DNA from: Cryptomeria japonica | Lineage: Eukaryota; Streptophyta; Pinopsida; Cupressales; Cupressaceae | Assembly (NCBI RefSeq): GCF_030272615.1 | Contig: NC_081413.1 | Location: 182,788,951 to 182,852,950 of the forward strand | DNA length: 64,000 bases | Reading direction: 5' to 3' | Shown: piece after piece, positions 23,576 to 36,199 of the stretch | How the letters are laid out: each line of letters starts with the position of its first letter | Numbering within the stretch: position 1 is the first letter of the stretch | Notes under the pieces: model-generated | Database searches by the model: none | What the model was told of the DNA's origin: nothing | What the model saw: the letters and a program-made list of their open reading frames with translations, nothing else | Position numbers and translations under genes: made by a program

Positions 23576-24251
23576 ATATTTATGTATCTCTATGGGGTGA
23601 ATTAAAAAGTATAATTTCAAGTGGGAGAATACCAAGATGTAGGTTCTATGAACCTTGTAAATCCTTTAATTTTTTGTTCTTCTAATGTTGTTTGTAATTT
23701 ACCCATTAAAGGTGAAACTTCTTAACCAACGATTGTTAAATAACTTATGTAAAGCCAAAGTTACAATTATCATTTATCTTCTACGAAAAGGACAAAATAG
23801 CTACATGCCCCCCTTGGAATCTCCTATTTTGAGGTTCTTCGACACTTGTCAGGAGTTATAAGAACATGTATGATGGCTAGTGTAGTCACCATGAGTCCAT
23901 ATAGAAACATTTATGATAGAAGATTGGTATCTTGTTCCACATACACCCAAATTTTCTAGATGCCATATGGCAACTATAAGAAGCATATGTAAGAGGCTAT
24001 TTTAGGAGGTGGGTGTGGGATTTTTCCAAGTGGTTTTATGCCCATTGTTTAGTGATACCAAAGTGGTATTCACTCCCAAGAATTTCTACAAATTGGGGCC
24101 TTGAGCTATTATTTTCCATCAAGTTTTGTTGAGTTGTGTAGGTAACAAGGCGATGCTAGATTTTACAGAGGTTTACAAAGAAATGTATATCTATTTTAAT
24201 CTTTCATTGGATTGGTACTCTACTTTTCTCTGTTTTGTGGTGGAGTTTTAT
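23576..24251 (+). other. 3' end and probable 3' LTR of copia element B
   Basis: After RNase H comes the purine-rich caagtgggagaatacca (about 23618-23634). A likely LTR start, tgtaggttctatgaacc, follows at about 23636. No second copy is in the window, so the LTR end is undefined; it may be cut by element C at 24252. No coding signal. Confidence 0.5.
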
Positions 24252-26615
24252 TGTTGGCATTGTGCTGTCATTGATGTCAACTTGTATGTAAGGATGCAAC
24301 CGGTATGATAGATTGTTGGTACTGGTATAGTAGGATAACTGGTATAGGAGAAGACTTGATGTGTTGTCATTGGTGACCATCATCATGTAGAAGAGTGTAA
24401 ACTGGTATGTACTGGTATGCTAGAGGTGCAGTAAAGTGACCAGTGAGCAAAAGGTTGTTGTCATAGTGATGCATACAACCAGAATGAAGAGACTGCATGA
24501 TGGGTTGTTGATTGTGATGAAGATGTGGAATGTTACTAGAATCACATCAACATCAGAGGTCAAGTATAAGCAGGCCACCGAATTGGCAGTGTAAGGTCAA
24601 ATATTAGGACTTCCACTTGATAAATATTCTATCACAAGCTAGGTGATAGGTTGATAGAGGGTGTTGCCTCTATCAACGAGGGTGACATATGTCAACCAGA
24701 AGTTGTATCCTCTCCTTTGTGAAGTCACACTTGTACCGGTAGAATGATTCCCTGAGATAGGTAGGTGAGTGAATGTAGAGACCAGATGAGAAAGTGAAAG
24801 ATGATGAAGTTCCAGAGCATAAGATTAGAGATACACATTGGATCAGCATGTGAGGACAAGGTGTGCTACCGGGATAGAAAAGGAGAGTTGAATTGATAAG
24901 TTTGTCATCTTGGCAAAATGACAGAGAAGAGAACCCATTAGGAGAAGATGAGGTCTACAGTTGCAATCATGAAGTTACCATTATGTAGATGATGTTTTGT
25001 GTTGCCATAGGTACAGAGTGTTGGAGGATGATGACCTGGAGTCATCTAGGTGATCACCAATATGTAGAAGAGTGAACATAATGAGCAGAAGTTAAAAGGC
25101 CTTCATTAATGAAGGAACACATGATGAGTTACTCCTATTAGCTCTTGAGGTTTGACATGTTTGATGAACAAGGCAAACCTGATATACTGACATGACCTAG
25201 AAGACATTGGCAGGAAGGATAACCGGCAAGGTGATCTGTGCTAGTAGGGTCAGTGAACCGGTATGTGTGTATCGGTTATGTGTGTGGTCAGTGACTAAGT
25301 CTCAACCAACATAAATAGTGTGCTAAGGTGGATGTTGACAATGATGCCACGTGGAAGTGAGGTGGTGAACATGCAGAGGTTGGTGAGGTCTGGTGCCAAA
25401 GAGGTAGTTGTGGTTGGTCGATATTAAATGTTGACTGTGACAATCATGGGGGAATTGTAGGGTTTATGGCTTGATGAAGGATGAATGATAGAGGAAGGTT
25501 AGAGATTTGCTGGAGTCGTGTTCAAGGTATGAAATCATCTTGTAAGATGACCTCAAGAAGGAAACAAGTGGATCATAAATGTGTCAACTATTTTCGAGAC
25601 TGAAGAATAGGGTTAAATTTGCTATTTTTAGAAAATATGCATTGGGTGATGGAAAAAATGTATAGATGCATTCCTCCAATGTAGGTGATCAATCCAAGGT
25701 AGATTGGATCAGATCTGATAAATATTTGATCAGTCAAAGAGGAAACCCTAACTACCTGAATTTGAATTGGCTTTTGGCGAGAAAATCTGGCTATATGTAT
25801 GTGAGCCAAAGATATTGTTTGGTGCTGCTGAAGGAGAGAGTATTGCCACTAGATGAGAGAAAAGTAGTTGCATCTAAGATAAATTAGTCAAGTGCTCATC
25901 AAGGAGATATAGAAGAGAGTGAGTGTGAGGGAGAACTAGGTTGAAGTGGTCAACTGGGAGAAGTGCAGAACCGACAGTGACCATACCGATAGAGAAGTAA
26001 AGGAAGTTGTAGAGAAGGCAAGTAAAGAACTGATAGAGTGTAGTACTGGTGAAGAGCAATAAAGCAATAGAGAGAAGAGGAAACCAAAAGAGAGAATCAA
26101 CAAAGAGAGAGAACCAGTAGTGAACTAGACAAGAGATCCAACTGAGAGATTTGAAGAAGTGTTACAAAATCCATTTGTAACAAGGCTATTAACTTTTAAA
26201 TGAATATGTTTTGTATTCATTGAGTTGGAGGTCGGTGTAGGGGTTGTAGCTCCTTGGGTTGGTGCCCTAAATCAGGGGTTGGTGCTTCTTTGGTTGGTGC
26301 CCTAAAATAAAGGGTTGGTGCTCCTTGGGTCGGTGCCCTAAACATTGTAATCAGAGATTCTTTGTGAGGCTGGATTGGAGTAGTAGTCTCCATCAACATT
26401 TCTCACCAAGGTTTTTCCCATCTTGGGTTTTCCTCGTATATGTTGGTGTTATGTGATGTCCCTTTTTTGTGTGTTTTCATGTGTGGTGGTCTCCCCTCTA
26501 ACTTGTAAGTCTTCATTGAGTTAGATCTTAACCAATATACTCACATAGGGTTGTTAAAGGGAAAATTTGAGAATCACTGATTCAAACCCCTCTTAGTGGT
26601 GCATTGTGTCTAACA
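24252..26615 (+). repeat. 5' LTR of copia element C
   Basis: Starts tgttggcattgtgctgtc, like the LTR start of element G, and ends gtgtctaaca directly before an iMet-type PBS, so the right border is firm. The left border is inferred from the TGTTGGCATT start. At about 2.36 kb it would be a long copia LTR. Many accggtat / actggtat words occur in the left part. A minisatellite at 26222-26345 repeats gggttggtgccctaaa-type units. Confidence 0.6.
26222..26345 (+). repeat. Minisatellite in the LTR of element C
   Basis: Three to four imperfect units built on ggttggtgccctaaa and gttggtgctccttgggt lie near the 3' end of the LTR. Confidence 0.7.
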
Positions 26616-26617
26616 AT

Positions 26618-26629
26618 TGGTAGCAGAGC
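26618..26629 (+). other. PBS of element C, tRNA-iMet type
   Basis: Reads tggtagcagagc, one base from the tggtatcagagc consensus, two bases after the LTR end. This marks the start of a plus-strand copia interior. Confidence 0.85.
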
Positions 26630-26688
26630 ATAGGTTCCTAGTCAGATGAGCTTTCTCCAACTTGGGTTGATTCTAGCTTAAGGACACA

Positions 26689-26736
26689 ATGGTTTGCTCA
26701 GTATCAATCCCTGCTCCAGTTTTTGATGGTTCAAAC
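26689..26736 (+). pseudogene. gag: Copia element C gag, first 16 codons
   Basis: ATG at 26689 opens MVCSVSIPAPVFDGSN, the usual copia gag start (PxFDGxN-Y-xxW). D2 inserted after this point. The remainder lies at 36200-36700 and joins in phase as FDGSN-YSIWNCIMEVYL, with one copy of the caaac target duplication. Confidence 0.82.
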
Positions 26737-28004
26737 TATAGACATCTAAAAATGGTCAACGCTTGCGGAGTCATACATTAACATTTGCACATTGCCTTAT
26801 TTTAGGGTTCTTGTGTCGCATTAACATTTCTTCTATGTTGCACACTTGGTCTTTATCATTGCGAGCATCGAGTCCTTCTTCTGTATTCCTTATTTTTGCT
26901 TTCAAATTAGGTCTTGTCGATAGCAATTTTCAGTCATGATTTTGATCGATCCTTGTCCTTGTCAATTTTGTCATTTTGTGATCGATTCGTCATCGATCCT
27001 TGTCCTTGTCAATTTTGTCATTTTGCGATCGATTCATCATCAATCCTTGTCCTTGCCAATTTTGTCATTTTGTGATCGATTCATCATCGATCCTTGTCCT
27101 TTTCAATCATGTCAATTTGGATCAATTAGTCATTGTTCCTCGGTGCTTATCAATTTGATCTCCTTGTCAATCTTGGTCAATTTGTCATTGATTTTTGTCA
27201 ATCAATCTCATTCATTTATCAACATTGATCCTTTGTTAATCAGAATCATGATTGAACCTACATTAATTTCTTGTTGTCTTGACCTAATTCCTTGTCCTCT
27301 TAATTTCTAGGGTTTTATGATTTGTTCATTTAATCCTTTTCTTATTCTTTGTGGGTTAAATAAATCTATTTATTTAGTCCTAGGTTTCTTTCATGAATTA
27401 ATTAATGGATGAAAAACTATTAATTAATTCACCTAATTTCTATTTCATCTTTTTCTTCAATTTTCTAATTTGCTAAATTTCTCCTAATTTCTAATTTCTA
27501 TTTCTATTTCAATCTTGTCATAGTTTGTCATGCATTTTGCATAGCAACTTGTCATAATTTGTCATAATTTGTCATACTCCTTGCATAGCAACTTGTCATT
27601 TGTCATAATGTTGCCATTCTTGATTTGAATTTCCTTTCAAATCTCTTGATGCTAATCTTGTCCTCTCTCCAATTTGTCTATAAATTGGATGATTTTCTTC
27701 AATCAATGGATCAATCAATCACATTTTCAAGTAGCCTTATGCTACACATTTCATCTCTCAACTTGCTTTCTACTTGCATTTTGCACTTGTAGGTGAGATC
27801 AACATCAAATTTGAAGGTGAAAGAAGAACAATGGAGCCACATGAAGGAGATATCTGCATTGGTTTGCTTTGATTTCATACAATTTGAATATCTTGCCTTT
27901 ATGTTTTCATTGATTGGATTAGGATTATTTTCATTGCAGTTTTAGGTTTTGTGATGGTCCTAATTTGATATTGCTTTGATGTTTTCTCAATTTCCCGATC
28001 TACA
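26737..28004 (+). repeat. 5' LTR of D2
   Basis: Starts tatagacatc (TG changed to TA) and ends gatctaca. At about 26940-27110 there are about 3.5 tandem units of 47 bases, each containing ccttgtcaattttgtcattt and a gatcgattcgtcatc core. The other LTR has the same array. Confidence 0.95.
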
Positions 28005-28007
28005 TTT

Positions 28008-28026
28008 TGGTGAACCCGACATGAAC
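28008..28026 (+). other. PBS-like site of D2
   Basis: tggtgaacccgacatgaac lies 3 bases inside the LTR and corresponds to the D1 site with two substitutions. The tRNA is not assigned. Confidence 0.7.
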
Positions 28027-29936
28027 TAACACCTTAACCATGTTTTGAGTGCTTTTGAGCTATTTGCAGGTGAAAAGCTCAAGAAACAGAGCGACTCAGA
28101 GCTTTCTGGGCACTTCTGCGCCTGTGTTGAAGGGTTCTGTGTCTGTGTAGATGAGATTTGCACCTGTGTTGATGAGATTTGTGCCTGTGTTAATACTTCT
28201 ACGCCTGTGTTAAAAAAAAATTGTTTTTACTTGCAAATTTGTTTGTTTTCATTCTTTTTTTTGCATTCTAGTTTTTCTTTGGTGCTAATTCTCTGTGTAG
28301 CATTTTGGCGTTACGTGTGATGAAGACTAAAAATGCAACTACTAATGAATCTTATGCAGGATATAGTCAAAGGCTCTCATTAAAACATCTTGCTTGCAAT
28401 TTTTTTAAGTAGTTGCACATTTCATTTCTTAAAGGTTAATGAACACCATGCATGCTTTGTCTGTTTTTAATTTGATTGCATGTTTTAACCCTTATAACTA
28501 GGCCTGCCTCCCAATTTGCCTGGCACTTCACACAGGCATTGGTGAGAGGGAACGACCCCAAGTGGTGACGGGCTAAAGCCAAGCTCTTCCAAACCACTCT
28601 AAATAACTGTGGATGCAACAAAAGTTGTAGACAATGGGTGCTAGAATGGTATTGTGACGATTTATTCACCGGATCAATACCCACCCGAACAGATGCCCTT
28701 ACTAGAATCTCTTGTTTAGATGCCAAAATCCTTCTATCTGTTGGCTTAGGCATTGTGATACGTGCATGCTAAAGACACCTCTCATGTACTCCTTAGTTAG
28801 AGATAGCATGTTCTTGGGAAGTGATGCCCCTTGAACTCGAAGCTTGGTATGCCCGAGAAGTGAGTGCACTGTAAGGGGGAGCCAGTGCTACCAAGCGTCT
28901 AGCTATTTGGTTGAGTGTTTTATTTTATGGTTAGAGGATTCAACAGATATTGCCCTTGCCAGCCATAGGATTTGTTGTGAATGTGCTTGATTGTCTTGAG
29001 TCAAATTCAAACAAAAATTTTGTCTTCCGTGATTGTCAAAAGTCAAATCAAAAACAAACTTTCACAAGTGCTCATAATCAACTTGGGTTTTCAAAATCAA
29101 CAACCTTCAATTCAAAACAAAATTCAAACAAAAGTCCAAATTTTTCCAAGTATTCATCCAACATTTGAACATGGCTTGTCAAAACATTGAATATCTTTGT
29201 TTCAAAATTCATGTCACTTTAGGCTAGGTTTTTCATAGTCCAACTTAGGTCCTAGGACATATTGTCATCTCCCTTCATTTTAGTTCTTTTCATTTAAAGC
29301 ATCCTCATTTTGCACTTAGGTTCAAAATCATTTCCCTAAGTTTGCATTTCATTGTCATATCCAAGCTAGATTTCCATTTAGGTGACATTCGTGCATTATC
29401 CTTGTCATGCTAAAATTAGGTCTTGCCTAGGTTGCATTTTGCATATTCCAAGTCATTGGTCTTCGCATATTCTTATCATTGTATTGTCCTCTTGTCTTGG
29501 CTTCATCTTGTCATATCATATCCTTAGATTATTTTCATGTCATATCCTAACTCATTGTCATAATCATTGCCTTCTTGCATTTAGTCTTAAAAATTTGGTT
29601 TGTCAAACTTGAAAAATCAAAACTTTGGATGATACCCTAAGTTGTTGTTAGGGAGTCCTGACCTTGTCTAAAATTTGTCCTTTCATTAATATCATTTTTT
29701 GTCAAACCTAGCTTAGTATCCAAGCATATAGGTGAGACATTGTCGATTTGTCCTATTGTCATTTGGTCCTTTGTCCTTTAAGGTCTTGACTTCATTTCAA
29801 TTTCCCAAGGTTGTGTCTTTAGCTTTGCATTTCAAAAGTTTGTCTCCAAAAATTCAAAAAGTCCAAAAACATTAAGTTGCATTGTCGTCCTTTTAGGTTC
29901 CATTTATCAATCCCATTAGTTGCATTGCATAGTGAC
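28027..29936 (+). other. Leader of D2
   Basis: Contains a short tandem array (28117-28208) of tctgcgcctgtgt / gatgagatttgtgcctgtgt units, comparable with the D1 leader. Downstream are homologous non-coding blocks, including tagcttagtatccaagcatat near 29710, which D1 also has near 13150. No conserved ORF. Confidence 0.6.
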
Positions 29937-32639
29937 ATGTTTGTTGAAATGAGGTCTCAACCTTCTTACGAAGCCATGTCATCACAATTGAGAAATCAGT
30001 CAGGTCAATCCAATCTCTACACGTCTCAGAACTTGGATCAAACTTATCATGATGATGTAAATGTCCAAATACAAAAACTAGAGGAGAAACTAGCTCAAGG
30101 AAAGGAGATTTTGGAACAAAAAGTGAAAAACATTGAGAAGAATAGATCACAAATGTCCAAAATGTTTCAAAAATTTCCATGTCAAAATCCAAATATTGAG
30201 CCAATTGATGTAAGATCTCTTATCGAACGATCAGACATACCAGCTCTCCTCTCACAAATAGAGATGATGAAACAATTTCAAGAAAAGAAACAACAACATT
30301 ATGTGCCTCCACATCAAGAACAAGAAGGTGTTTACTATCAATCAGATTTTCAACCATCACAACCAATTGCTCAATAGTTCTAACATTTCCAATAGACACA
30401 ACCAATGGTCCAATTTCCACAATATGTCCAACCAACTATACAATGTCCACAAATAGTTCAATCAACATATCAATGTAGACAACCACAACCAAACATTCAA
30501 AAACAAAGGTTGCAGCACACACCAAGCCAAATTTTGAACATGTCAAACCAATTTGATCAACACCAAGTCCAAAATCAAAACATGACATCAAACCAAGACC
30601 AAATTCTTTCCAAACAAGTTCAAATTCCAGATACAACTATGTCAAAACCTCGAAAGAAAGGTGGCCGTATTGCAAGGATCTTAAGGAAACTACCAAGTGA
30701 GTTCTTTGAGGAAGATCAAGATAATACACTTATGTCTAGCAATGCCTCATCCCTCCACAAACAAATTGACTCTCCAGTGGCATCTATCCCTACACCTTTA
30801 GAAGTTTCACAAGAACCTTCCATATTGTCCTCATCAAACAATACACCCAAGGATGAAATTATCCAAGGGCTATCCATAATTGATTTCCAAGATAATCCAA
30901 TTCATGATGCACATCCTTTTCATGTTTCAGAAATAGAAGACCCAATGCCACCATGCACTTTATTGCCATTACCTGTTTTAGAGGTCCCCATTCAAAGTCC
31001 CTCTTCCTCATGTTCAAGCATTGATTCCTTGCCAGAATCCATCACAAATGTTCAAAGTGTATTTCCTTCATGCCAAAACATTGATCCCTTGTCAGAATCC
31101 CCCATGCATATCCAAAGTCCAACCTCATGTCAAGAGGATAATTTAGAGCATGAAGAAATGAGTCCTAAAGATAATCAAGATCAAGATCCTGAAACCTTAT
31201 CATCCCATCCAATTGTTGACCAGGACCCCATGTTCCCAGACACTCACGATGATTCACTTATTCCTGTCAATTCTATCCAAGAACACAATGTCCTTTCAAA
31301 TCCCATTGACATTCCACTTCCTAAGAAAGATCAAGATATCCCTTCCATCCTTTCCGATGATCGCATTAAAATTCAAGAGAAAAGCACCTTTAAAGAGGAT
31401 TCCAATGATCTTCCTCCTTGTCAAGATAAAATTATTCCTTTAAATCCTCCACAAAATCCTTTTGTTCCTCCATCTCCTTGTCTTAATGCTCCATATACAC
31501 TCCAAGATCGCATTTCTTTTGATGATCCTATTATTTCTCCCATTCCATCTCTTGAAGAGCCTATCATTGAACCATGTCCACTACACAATCCTAGTCCCCC
31601 TCATGATCCTAATCCCCCTTATGATTCTAACGTGTCAGTGCCAGATGTTCATGAACCCTCAACATGCATAATGGGTTCTTCCACTTTGGTGCAATCCGAT
31701 TCACTTCAAGATCTCATTATTTCTCTCATATCATATCCACCTCATAATGGACTCGCATCTTCTTCCCAAAGAAAATAGTATCCTACAAGTCAAGATATTC
31801 ATAAAGGAAAAGGAGTAGATCTTCATAAGCAAGAATCCCTTCATGTTAAAGAAGATCTTAAGGGTCATGTCTACATAACTCACTCTCAAGACATTGGTAT
31901 CCCTCCATCAAAATCAAAACATACACCTTCCCCGTCATACCTTCCATCCATCTTAGGTCCTTATATCCCTTTGTCCTCTATGCAAGGTCAGAAAAGGCAC
32001 ACATCCTTGAATAAATTTCATCCATCCATGCATTCCTTTCCCCCTCCAAGCAATTTGGATGCCAAGTATAAAAGTCATAAGTCTAGAAATCCACATGTAT
32101 TCAAGGATCAACATGTCCAATATAATCGACATGTCAAAACAAAGAACAATCTGATCTATAAAGAAAAAGAAATATCCAAAAGGCCACAAAGGCCCATTGC
32201 TCAAAAACCAAAGTTAAAATCTATATGGGTTCCTAAATCCCTTGTGTTGGCAATGCACTCCAAGGAACCATAAAAGTATGAAAAATCAAAAACCATGTGG
32301 ATCCCTAAGCAACTCCTTGAAGCACAAAAGCCTAAAGAAACAACCAACTTGGCATCCAAAATTGCTATTCCTCAATCTAAACTTTCCAATTCTATTCCTC
32401 CATCACCTTCTTCATCCATTTTGGGCCCTTATGTCCCAAAATCCCAAGGTATTCCTCCATCCAAATCTCACAATCTGAGATCCATTTTTCCTCCATCAAT
32501 CCACCACCCATCAAGGTGTGTTCCAATGTTGATCTTGCCTTCATTTCCATCCAGTGAAGCCCAATTGTTCCAATACCCTATCCATTATCCAATGCATATT
32601 TTCCATCCTTTGATCCTTTTGATCCCATCCTTTGCATAA
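29937..32639 (+). pseudogene. D-family Gln/Pro-rich ORF, D2 copy (several stops)
   Basis: Homologous to 13421-16279 and in one frame throughout. It starts MFVEMRSQPSYEAM and keeps the coiled-coil-like block, the IEPIDVRSLIERSDI motif, a shortened Gln-rich stretch, KKGGRIARILRKLPSEFF and the Pro/Ser/Asp-rich tail with PSILGPYIP boxes. It is interrupted by TAG/TAA codons at 30376-30396 (three close together), 31776-31778 and 32271-32273. D1 reads through at those sites, and D2 has Gln where D1 has its stop. Relative to D1 it also lacks a short acidic segment around residue 470. Taken together the two copies define an intact ancestral ORF of about 900-950 codons. Confidence 0.72.
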
Positions 32640-34930
32640 ATCCTTGCCTTAATTTCATCTCTTTTTCCATGTCCTTATCCTACCAATGTCTTTGAGCATA
32701 CTTTTAAAGGGCATCGTCCATTTTTTTCAAGGCTACTATCCAAAAAAAAAGATGTTTGAGTCCTTCTTTCATCCCCTATCATGTGTCATTCTTCTATTGA
32801 AAAAGTCAAAATACAAAAAAAAAAAAGTAAAAAAAAAAAAAGAAAAAAAGTAAAGCAAAAATCATTCGTTCACTGGTGAAAACCTGGCAAACAGGCGCCT
32901 TGGGCAAGTACCATGATGAAAACCTGGCAAACAGGCATCATGCGTAATCCATGAACTTCTTGCATACCATACTTGGGGATAGAGTTTACTCCTATCATAT
33001 CCTTTTGTCCTTCATTGTTCCATTATCCTATCGAACCCATGTCATACTCCTTCATATCTTATTTCCCTTCATTATCCTATCATACCATGTCATACTCCTT
33101 CATGTCCTATTACCCTTCCTTGTCCTATCATCCCTCATGTCCAATTTCCCTTTCCACCTTTGATCTTGACAAGGCTGAGGATCCTCATGAGCATCATGCA
33201 TCTTGTTTGCAGCTTTTAGTCTATCATAGCTTTTGGTCATTTATCCATTTTCTTATTACAACCTTTCATCCATATTCCCTAGCTTATTGCAGCTTTTTGC
33301 CACTATCCCTTAGCCAATCCTGACCTTCAGTCCATGTCCCTTATCCATTCTTGGTCTTGCTTATCCTATCCATATCTTATCACTATCCATACACTCTTTT
33401 TCATTCCTTGATCTTGATTTGACATAAGGATGCAAAATTTAAACATGGTTTCAAAAACCTCTTGACATGTCCCTCATGCCATGTCACTGCTTTACATTGT
33501 CATATCCAGTCTCTTGTCCTATCACACAATAGCCCTTGAAAATTGCATCCATATTGTCTCCATGATAAAAGGCCTCTGTCTTCCCTTTATCCACCAACAT
33601 TTTAGAAAGCCTATTTATTCACCTGTCATATTCCTTGCCTTGCTAGACACTGGGTGCAAAATCATAAAAATTGAAAAATGTCCTGAAAAAATCCAAAAAC
33701 ATTCATATAATGTCCTGAAAAAAATTCCTAAAAATCAAATAATGTCCTGAAAAAAAAAAATCCCTAAAAATCAAATAATGTCTTGAAAAAAAAAAATCCC
33801 TAAAAATCAAATAATGTCTTGAAAAAATCCCTAAAAAGTCAAATAAAGTCCTAAAAAATGAACAAAAAAATTGTAAAATAATTGAAATTCCTACAAAGTG
33901 AAAAACATCAAAATCCAAAAACAATTTCTTTGGCATTTTGCATTTTGTTAATAAATGGTCCCCTTTGTGCGTAGACAGATCGCTGAGCATACATCCAATG
34001 ACAATCTATCAAACATTGTGCTTTAATGAAATCACGCATTAACCGATAAATTGTTCGACCAAGCAAGCATTCAACCTGATCACAGTTGTCACATCAATCC
34101 AAATAGCATCAACATTACCTTTGGTCCTTGTCAACATTATCATGGGTCTTATATAGGGTGTGGTATACTCGAAACCAGACTGTGTCCTATCTTCAACGGG
34201 GTACTCCATTCCCTGAAACCAGACAACATGATCATTCTTGTTTTCCACTTTTGACAATGACGATCAGACTGTTTGTTTGACTTGGTTGAAATTGTGCATC
34301 TTATCTTTTTACTGATTTATCTTTGGCTTCGATCATTTTCCTATGTTGCTCGATGATGTCACTGAGTGATTTAGAGTGACCAGGATGGTTCATGGTCCCT
34401 TTCCTTTTTTGTTGTGTTTGCTGTTTCTGGAATGTTTGTCACAAATTGGGGCAACTATATCATTGGGTGTCTATGATAAGTACATTCACTTTCTGAATGC
34501 CGCACATACCTCAACCCTTGATGTATGCACCCTAGGATGCTTCACTCATTCATTGTGTGCGATGTGTCTGTCTTTGCAAAAGGGGTTGCATTCTAGCTCT
34601 GGCCTTCAATGCCATGATGCTCTGCATCCGCTTTGCTACAATAATTAAAGGTTCTCACCTACTTATGTGCATTTGTGAAAGCAAGTTTTCCTTCATCTCT
34701 AACTGTCCTCTATCTAATTTCTGCTTACTAACTTTTCTTCCGTCAGTCTTGGCAGTCTATTCGAACCTATCATCTTTTGTCATTCTTATCGATCACTTGG
34801 CCTCTTTTTTGGATTTTTCTGGCTAGTTCCTTGAGGGGGCATGCATATGTCATTGTTATTGTCTGGGGCATTTTCATTATTGTTCTTTGAAACAACACTT
34901 AAAATTGCCTTGTCTCAAAGAGAGGCAAAA
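32640..34930 (+). other. Post-ORF non-coding region of D2
   Basis: Collinear with D1 16280-18254 plus 21085-21255. It has the doubled gaaaacctggcaaacaggc motif (32876-32938), pyrimidine-rich cctttcattatcc repeats, the atgtcctgaaaaaat minisatellite (33670-33860), the tcgaaaccagactgtgtcct block (34170) and the polypurine tract aaagagaggcaaaa (34917-34930). The D1 antisense block would fall at about 34740-34755, where both copies have short gtcagtc-like words. Confidence 0.75.
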
Positions 34931-36199
34931 TGTAGACATCTAAAAATGGTCAACACTTGCGGAGTCATACTTTAACATTTGCGCATTGCCTTATTTTAGG
35001 GTTCTTGCATCGTATTAACATTTCTTCTATGTTGCGCACTTGGTCTTTATCATTTGCGAGCATCGAGTCCTTCTTCTGCATTCCTTATTTTCGCTTTCAA
35101 ATTAGGTCTTGTTGATAGCAATTTTCAGTCATGATTTTGGTCGATCCCTGTCCTTGTCAATTTTGTCATTTTGTGATCGATTCGTCATCGATCCTTGTCC
35201 TTGTCAATTTTGTCATTTTGCAATCGATTCGTCATCGATCCTTGTCCTTGCCAATTTTGTCATTTTGCGATCGATTCGTCATCGATCCTTGTCCTTTTCA
35301 ATCATGTCAATTTGGATCAATTAGTCATTGTTCCTCGGCACTTATCAATTTGATCTTCTTGTCAATCTTGGTCAATTTGTCATTGATTTTTGTCAATCAA
35401 TCTCAATCATTTATCAATATTGATCCTTTGTTAATCAGAATCATGATTGAACCTACATTAATTTCTTGTTGTCTTGACCTATTTCCTTGTCCTCTTAATT
35501 TCTAGGGTTTTATGATTTGTTCATTTAATCCTTTTCTTATTCTTTGTGGGTTAAATAAATCTATTTATTTAGTCCTAGGTTTCTTTCATGAATTAATTAA
35601 TGGATGAAAACCTATTAATTAATTCACCTAATTTCTATTTCATCTTTTTCTTCAATTTTCTAATTTGCTAAATTTCTCCTAATTTCTAATTTCTATTTCT
35701 ATTTCAATCTTGTCATAGTTTGTCATGCATTTTGCATAGCAACTTGTCATAATTTGTCATAATTTGTCATACTCCTTGCATAGAAACTTGTCATTTGTCA
35801 TAATGTTGCCATTCTTGATTTGAATTTCCTTTCAAATCTCTTGATGCTAATCTTGTCCTCTCTCCAATTTGTCTATAAATTGGATGATTTTCTTCAATCA
35901 ATGGATCAATCAATCACATTTTTGAGTAGCCTTATGCTCCAAATTTCATCTCTCAACTTGCTTTCTTCTTGCATTTTGCACTTTTAGGTGAGATCAACAT
36001 CAAATTTGAAGGTGAAAGAAGAACAATGGAGCCACTTGAAGAAGATATCTGCATTGGTTTGCTTTGATTTCATGCAATTTGAATATCTTGTCTTTATGTT
36101 TTCATTGATTGGATTAGGATTGTTTTCATTACAGTTTTAGGTTTTGTGATGGTCCTAATTTGATATTGCTTTGATGTTTTCTCAATTTCCTAATCTACA
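34931..36199 (+). repeat. 3' LTR of D2
   Basis: Starts with the canonical tgtagacatc and ends aatctaca, followed by caaac. Matches 26737-28004 along its length with scattered substitutions, including the 47-base array (35140-35300). Confidence 0.95.

Larger units (their letters stand above)
8492..24251 (+). mobile_element. Copia element B, remnant split by D1
   Basis: The plus-strand pol pieces 8492-9828 and 22807-23575, a purine tract (about 23620-23635) and a probable 3' LTR start at about 23636 belong to one copia element. Its left part is cut off by element A. Its interior is split by D1, and its right end is abutted or invaded by the LTR of element C at 24252. Confidence 0.75.
26737..36199 (+). 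mobile_element. D2: 9.5-kb LTR element without pol
   Basis: LTRs 26737-28004 (1268 bp) and 34931-36199 (1269 bp) are flanked by a perfect caaac duplication (26732-26736 and 36200-36204). The left border has TA instead of TG. Interior: PBS-like site, leader, one long sense ORF homologous to that of D1, and a non-coding tail sharing the D1 motifs. The 2.8-kb antisense PMD block of D1 (about 18255-21085) is missing. No pol motif is seen. It inserted into gag of copia C. Confidence 0.93.

Noticed and set aside
28045-28320. Cys/Val-rich ORF in the D2 leader
   Set aside because: It only translates the ctgcgcctgtgt repeat. The matching D1 region is not open in the same way.
34376-34826. Overlapping plus-strand ORFs in the D2 tail
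   Set aside because: Not conserved in the collinear D1 region and without recognisable domains.
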